A stretch of DNA of 64,000 nucleotides. Origin: Datnioides undecimradiatus (lineage: Eukaryota; Chordata; Actinopteri; Lobotiformes; Datnioididae). The translations under genes were made by a program, and so were the position numbers. Location of the stretch: NCBI GenBank assembly GCA_008933995.1, contig WARS01000110.1:1798001-1862000 (forward strand), read 5' to 3'. Under the pieces are notes generated by a model that ran no database searches, had not been told where the DNA came from, and worked only from the letters and a program-made list of their open reading frames with translations. Positions 58,051-64,000 of this stretch are shown in pieces; the first letter of the stretch is position 1; each line of letters opens with the position of its first letter.

Positions 58051-61000
58051 CATGCAGAGCTACAAGTCTTTCTTACATGTTTTTAGAAAGGCAAAATGCA
58101 TGCATATACAGTATGTTTAAGAAAAAACAAAAATATTCTGAAACGTGTTATTGTTTCAGAATGTTAAATTAAAATGAAAATAAAGTGTGTCAATAAATTA
58201 AAGTAAAAAAAAAAAAAAGCATAGTAGTCCAAGTGAGATCATGTGTACCAAGTCAGTGTTAAACCAATTTTCACATTTATTCTGAAATGTCTGAAATGAG
58301 AGCAGGCCAGAGAATATGTATGATTGATCGTTGGCAGTGGCAAATTGAACTCCAATTTTTATTAGCTTGCAATTCAAGGACAGCATCGTGTTACTAGCTG
58401 TAGCATTAATGTGGGGATATATGATGGAATATGAGAATGTTTAGCATAAACTGACTGATTACCTATCTAGACTGTAAAGGACTGAAATTGAATTTATTTG
58501 ACTGAAAAGTGGATCTATGTTTGGTTGCTAATTTAGCGAGTTAATGTGCAACATGTGTCAATGCAGCATGATCGGCATGTTGACATTGACATTAACATTG
58601 CATATGGTGCACCAAACATTTTCTGGCGAATCTTTTTTCTGGTTGTATGGGACATACATTCTAATCACACAATGAGCTGCAACTACCAAGCGGAATAGCA
58701 TGTGTGGCATCAATTCACCTCGCACGCGTCTTTATCTAATACACAAGCATTACAAAGCTGTATCATATAGGTGCCACACTGGTAAATCGATTGATTGCAC
58801 AGATTGAATTTTTTTATGTACATTAATGTAACGCTGTTCAGTCCTGCTGTGATTGTTTATATACAGAGCAACACCGTCTCCTAAGAAATAGAAGTTTCCA
58901 TAGATGTAACAATGATGTTTTACATACTAACACCATACATAACTAGCAAGTGGCCAAATATTGATATTAAACGCTATACTGTGCAATAGCCTACAATATT
59001 CGTTCAAGCATGATTTACAAATTTCTATTGTTAGGTTTATGAGCTGGCAGCACCTGGAACCAGGCTAAGAGCTTGGTCATCATTTAACATAGAAACAAAG
59101 TGCAGTGACTTGCAGCAAAAGACAAAAGTCTCACCTTTAACCAAATTTACGATTTTCCCCTAACCTAAAACAAAGTTGCTAATGACAGATCAATGTAAAG
59201 CTTTACTGAGTCAAAAAACACATGGATAATAGTTTCTGCGATTGCAATTTCTAGGGGACAGTGTATAAAGATAGATATTAGAGACATTAGATTTACAGTC
59301 CAATGTTTTGTTTTTGTTGTGTCTCAAGCTGATGTCTGGCTGTTACTCTATGTCTACACAGGGTACTCAGACAAAGTATATAGAGTAGGTCACCCAACAC
59401 ACAATCACTGTAGTTACTTAAAAAAAAAAAAAAGGGTTGTAGTCAGTATGTGTCTGAGGTCACATTATGTCCACCAGTGATTTCAGGTAAATGAGTGAAG
59501 GAGCTTCTTATCACAAAGTAATACAAGAAGCCCATGTCTGAAGGTGGGATGACTGTTTTACGTGAAATAAAATTATTTGATTGACTTTGATATGACTATT
59601 TGTCTTTAAAGAAACAGAAACAAATGTATGCCAGTATATTCATAGACTCTGGGCCACCAATCACGCAACAAAAATATAGAACATAGACATTTCTTTTCTT
59701 CTATTTGCTGATTATTCACCCAAAAGAGAAAAGGGAGACATTTCATTTATAGTACTGGTCCATATGCTGTTGCAGGAAAAGTATGCAATTCAATTTCCAT
59801 TGGACTTTTAAGTAGTGATAATGGATTCGTGATACAATAATCTACTTAGTGTCAGCCAGGCATACAAAGCAGGTTTTCCCTGCATTACTTTCCCATGGTG
59901 TCCATTTCACTGTGGGATAACTTGACCTATAACCCCAGAGCTTGTAGCCTCAGCAGCTTGAGACGAAATCGCCCACTGAACCGAAGGTGTGTACAGGTCA
60001 CTGGCGTTTTCTATCCACTCACCACGTGCCTCAAAAGCTGAATGAGAAGGCAAAAAAAAAAAAAAAAAAAGCAGTAACCAGGAGATATGGAGGCAGCCTG
60101 TGAGACGAGGAGTGAGGATGGTAAGAATCCAGCACAGGGAGGGCAGTGGGAGGCAATTTCACCAACTCTAACTTCCTCTGCAAAATTACGGCTAAATGGA
60201 AAAATAATGGAAGTGGCATCATTGGCCTCCTAGCATGGCGCTATTAGTATGCCGATGACATGGAGCGGGGAGACCGACAGCAGTTATGTATTTTTGCAAG
60301 TATGCATATAATTTATTGTGGGGAACACAATTTACATGGGTAGTCAATGCCTGTTTTATGGGCTCACAAATAGATGTATGAATTGAAGCATATAATGGTG
60401 GGGAGCAGCAGGCACAAATACGTTCTAAATCTTCCAAATGTATTCCACGAAAAATGTAACCAAGGAATATAAAACAAATTAATTCTTCCATGTTATATGT
60501 ATTGGTTTTTGATTTACAAATCTAAGCAGAAAAATTTGCCCTCACTGTGTGGCCAGGGTTTGTGGCTGTGCTGGTTGACATTTGATTCGGTTTCTCCATG
60601 CACATGAACGTGTCACATTTGCATGCACAAACAAAACACATACAATATGCTGTATGTTAATTAATGTTTTTACATTGCCACTAAATCAAGTGATGCAATG
60701 TGACAAACCCTCAGAGAGTTCAAATTCTGCAGTTTACCACGTCTCGACAAAGCATTTAAGATTGTCTTAGTTGTGTATATATTTATTATTTTATGTCTTT
60801 TTCTGACCGTATTGTCTGATCTCAGCAGCATTGTTTCCAGCACCGATGAAACAACGTGAGGAAAAATCCTTGCATTAAAAAGTAAGGCAGCGCTTCACCT
60901 CACAAGTTTGCAAATTAGATGGTGGCTTATTTAGCAAAGTATTTGAAATGTATTTGCTATATATTTGAAACATTTCTGAATACATATAGTCTACTTTTTA

Positions 61001-64000
61001 ATAAATTGTAAAAAAAAAAAAAAAAAAAAAAGCCCAATATCTATGTACTGACATGGTTAATGAAAAGCAAGAACAAGAAGCATTAATTTTAATACTAATT
61101 ATGCACCTAACTAGTATTCAACCTTCATTCAACTATATAACTTCACTAAACAGAAAATATGAATAATTCTGCTGTATGATATTGACAACAGTAGCAATTA
61201 TAAAAGCAAAGCCACTGCACTATGGTGTTTAAGCTGAAACTGAGTTTAGCCAATAAGAATTATAAATAGAGCACATTCAACTAAACAAACTAATGGATTT
61301 TAACAGACAGGAAATGACAACAACAGCGAATTCTTAAACCTCTCAACAGAATTATTCATTTAGACTTACAGTGCTGACAACAAGGCAGTGTACTTTGATG
61401 TAGCAACACACTAACTGCTGCACAGCATAATTTTGGAAACTGGATACAGCAGTTACTGGTATCTGCCCCTGATGCATCCGGTATATATTTTTGCCACTGA
61501 CAAGGTCGGGTTGTTATCTAGTCTTATCTAGTCTGTCTAGAGCAATTACTCTATACTGTACATTGTTCTCCTACAACTTTCTCCATTCTGAACCAGAAAA
61601 AACAAAAACTGTGATCCCCAGTTGTCATTTGGACACCAAATCATGGGAAAATAGGTTGAGACACTCACCTGAAAGTTATCCCAGTTCCACTAGAGGTCTT
61701 CTGCAGCAACATGGGCAAACCTTTTCTTCATGGGCATGGCTTTGGCCAGGCCAAATATAAAGGGACACTTTTATCTGAAATGTCATTTTCTGCTATCCTT
61801 TAAAGATTCCTTTACAGGAACTAGCCCAACCTGGAGAAACCAGACTTATACCATGCACAGAAGAATGTAAACAGGGTTCTCCACATATTTCTGTCCACAC
61901 ATGTGGTCTGAATGGTGTTTCTGACCAAAGTGACATCCAGCTGCTTTATGATATCATTCTATTTACCTTCCACACTGAAAGCCTTCTCTGAGGGTTAGGA
62001 CTGTCCACCAGTGACCCTGGGGCAGTTGAAGCCATGATGAATTTGGGATAAGATTCCTTTAAGTCTTACCCTTAACTACCACAGGATGGGTGGGGGTATC
62101 AATGGCGATCAAGTAAGGGTCGCAATAACTTTCATATGTCAGGGGAAAGAGACGAGTGGTTGCTTAAGCTGTTTGGGAGGTAAAGAGGGTTGGGGGAGGT
62201 TGGGATTTTTAAAAGAGGATATTGTTAATGCATTAGCCTGTAAAGGGTTTACACCACTCACATAAAAAACAGCTCACGACATAAATCCCGGTCAGCAGCA
62301 ATGTTTGGAAGAAAGGGAGATGAAGGGATTTGTCCTTGTGTGGGTAAAAGAGAGGGCTTTCAGCAGTTAATAATAGATATTTTGACATAGTGTGTACATA
62401 GAATGACTCAGGGAAATGAACCTATATAAGATCTATACACCTTATAAAGCAATATATTATTACTAGCTAAACCTTGCACACATTACTTGGCAAAAAGATG
62501 TTGAAGTGGCAACAAATAAAAAAAATGCTACATTTAATCAAAATCAATCACATTGCAATTTTTTGTCGCATTTAGCTAGCTAACATTTGCCATGCTTTAT
62601 AACACATTCGGGTGACTGCAAATGTGCTGGAGTCAACTTTCATATCCATTCTTAAAATCTGCACTTATCTTATTTTCTTATTTCTCCAAAAGGTTGATAG
62701 ATGTGACCACTGAAAATCTTGTGGTGGCACTGTTAGCAGCCTCCCAACATACGAGTGTATGAACGATGTTACGATGTTATGAATGAGGATAAATTTTATG
62801 CTTTGCCTGACAGTCGTACCTTATTTATTAAAGCCAGGGTCAGTGTCCATGTTCTGGGTCTATTGGACATGCCCAGAAAATCTCCCAAAGGACATCTCCA
62901 AAGGTTTCCCAATCAGATTCCTAAACCACCTCAACTAGCATGTTTTAAAGAAACAGTCCCACTCCTTAGAAGTTTCTTCCAGCTTTTCCTTAAGTATGTG
63001 CCCAGAGACCCTACAAAAAACACAAATTCCGAGCACCTTTAGGTTTACGATTGCATTGTTGCAGATTCGCCTCTACAGCTCCCTCTTTTTTCACGGCTGT
63101 CCCACAAGATGCCTGCATTACTGCTGAAATCTCCACATGCGCTGCTCTTCCTACCATCCTCCATTAGGGTCAACCCAGCCGTCCATGTCCTCCCACTCTC
63201 CTCCCCTCGCTCCCCCATTCTCTCTCTTTCTGTCTGCATGGCTGAACTTGTTCTTTCTCTCTCCCTCTCCCCAGACGGACACCTGTCCAGGCTCAGGCGG
63301 TCGATGCAAGGCACAGCCCTGCAGTAGAACCCTGTCAACTGTTACTCCGGATCCTTGCCGCTCTGGCCACTGCCACACCATTAGTCAAACTCATAACACA
63401 CACACAAGATGGATAGACCCATAGATACTGTATGTGCAAACACACAGTAAAAAAGAAAAAAAAGAGTGCCAAGCAAATTTAGATCTAAAACTATTACATT
63501 TGTTGGAGGGATCATGTCACAAAATATGTTAAATTAAATATGTATTTTGGATCTGTTCATAGAGGTCACAGGAAGGTACTGCGCCATCCACAAGTATTAT
63601 GTATGTATCCGAAGCCTGATATATCTTCATCTCTGCCTTAGACCCCCAAAAACTTTCAAAACCCATTGGTAAACCAGACAATTGCACTGGATGACATGTT
63701 ATTTTAACTCAATCTCACAAACAGGACCAGAAAACATTCACTAGAGAATCAAGAGTGTATTAATCTGCATCTGTAAATTGACCCCCAACTGTACTATTTA
63801 CTCAACTTTGAGTGCATATGGGGTTTGAAAACATTTTCTCAACTCAGAGTTATTCCGTATTCTTTAATCAGGCTAAAACCAAAAAAAAAATGTACACCTC
63901 AAAGTTTCACTTAAACAACGTCTATTGAGGGAACAGCATGAGGAGCACAGGATAAGATGTACCTAAGACATAAATAATAGTTGCGATTCAAAACTGACAC
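58051..64000. other. Spacer, no confirmed gene
   Basis: AT-rich DNA with A-runs at 58207-58218, 59420-59433, 60052-60070 and 61010-61031, a POU octamer at 60617-60624, a CTCF-like core at 61687-61698 and a pyrimidine tract at 63183-63275 that ends in CCCCAG (an acceptor without a convincing donor). Around 58640-59250, text such as CCGTCTCCTAAGAAATAGAA and CCTTTAACCAAATTTACG followed by CCCCTAACCTAAAAC may be an old interspersed repeat; the family is not recognised. Confidence 0.5.
61687..61698 (+). promoter_or_regulatory. Weaker CTCF-like core
   Basis: CCACTAGAGGTC matches 11 of 12 positions of the forward CTCF core (CCASYAGRKGGC); a conserved G is T. It points rightward, opposite to the site at 13.7 kb. 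Confidence 0.3.

Noticed and set aside
63183-63330. Pyrimidine tract with CCCCAG acceptor followed by an open segment
   Set aside because: No donor follows; the segment ends in CTGCAG|TAGAAC, which is not a splice donor.

Overview
This window reads as a gene-poor stretch of a vertebrate nuclear genome, most likely a teleost and probably a percomorph. Three things point there: many CA/GT microsatellites, AT-leaning base composition with few CpGs outside short islands, and a degraded LINE whose tail (TTTATTAATCC followed by repeated AGAAT on the + strand) and reverse-transcriptase C-terminus look like fish CR1/L2/Rex1-type elements. I recognise no complete protein-coding gene, no tRNA or rRNA, no CRISPR array, no bacterial features, and no retrovirus, LTR element or Polinton. 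The longer open frames are low-complexity, start on non-ATG codons, or lie in blocks open in several frames at once, so I do not call them genes.

Layout. 1-8.8 kb: AT-rich spacer with three conserved-looking non-coding blocks near 3.2-3.7 and 5.2-5.5 kb and a repeat relic at 4.3 kb. 8.8-9.2 kb: LINE 3' end, minus strand. 9.2-14.1 kb: spacer with microsatellites, a 90-nt candidate exon at 12.2 kb and a strong CTCF-like motif at 13.7 kb. 14.1-23.6 kb: the densest run of regulatory-looking blocks (14.2, 16.2-17.2, 19.1-19.7, 20.5-22.1 and 23.5 kb), with POU octamers and paired homeodomain sites. 23.6-33.9 kb: mixed spacer, with splice-bounded candidate exons on opposite strands at 28.7 kb and a CRE at 30.6 kb. 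33.9-36.7 kb: a CCAAT/TATA promoter-like segment ending in a splice donor, then a cluster of nuclear-receptor half-sites including a perfect DR1, then a long conserved-looking block. 36.7-41 kb: microsatellites and further blocks. 41-52 kb: mostly spacer, with a protein-like minus-strand stretch at 42.6-43.2 kb and a TATA plus G18 tract at 46.5 kb. 52-64 kb: an ATG-bearing candidate exon at 52.7 kb, a pyrimidine-skewed tract at 55 kb, more microsatellites, and ordinary spacer.

Overall interpretation (inference): a regulatory gene desert or a very large intron next to a developmental gene that lies outside the window. All calls of conserved non-coding elements rest on sequence texture only (homeodomain, POU and SOX words in non-repetitive, moderately CpG-bearing sequence); no alignment was possible. 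Candidate exons rest on splice-site and frame arguments and may be chance matches.
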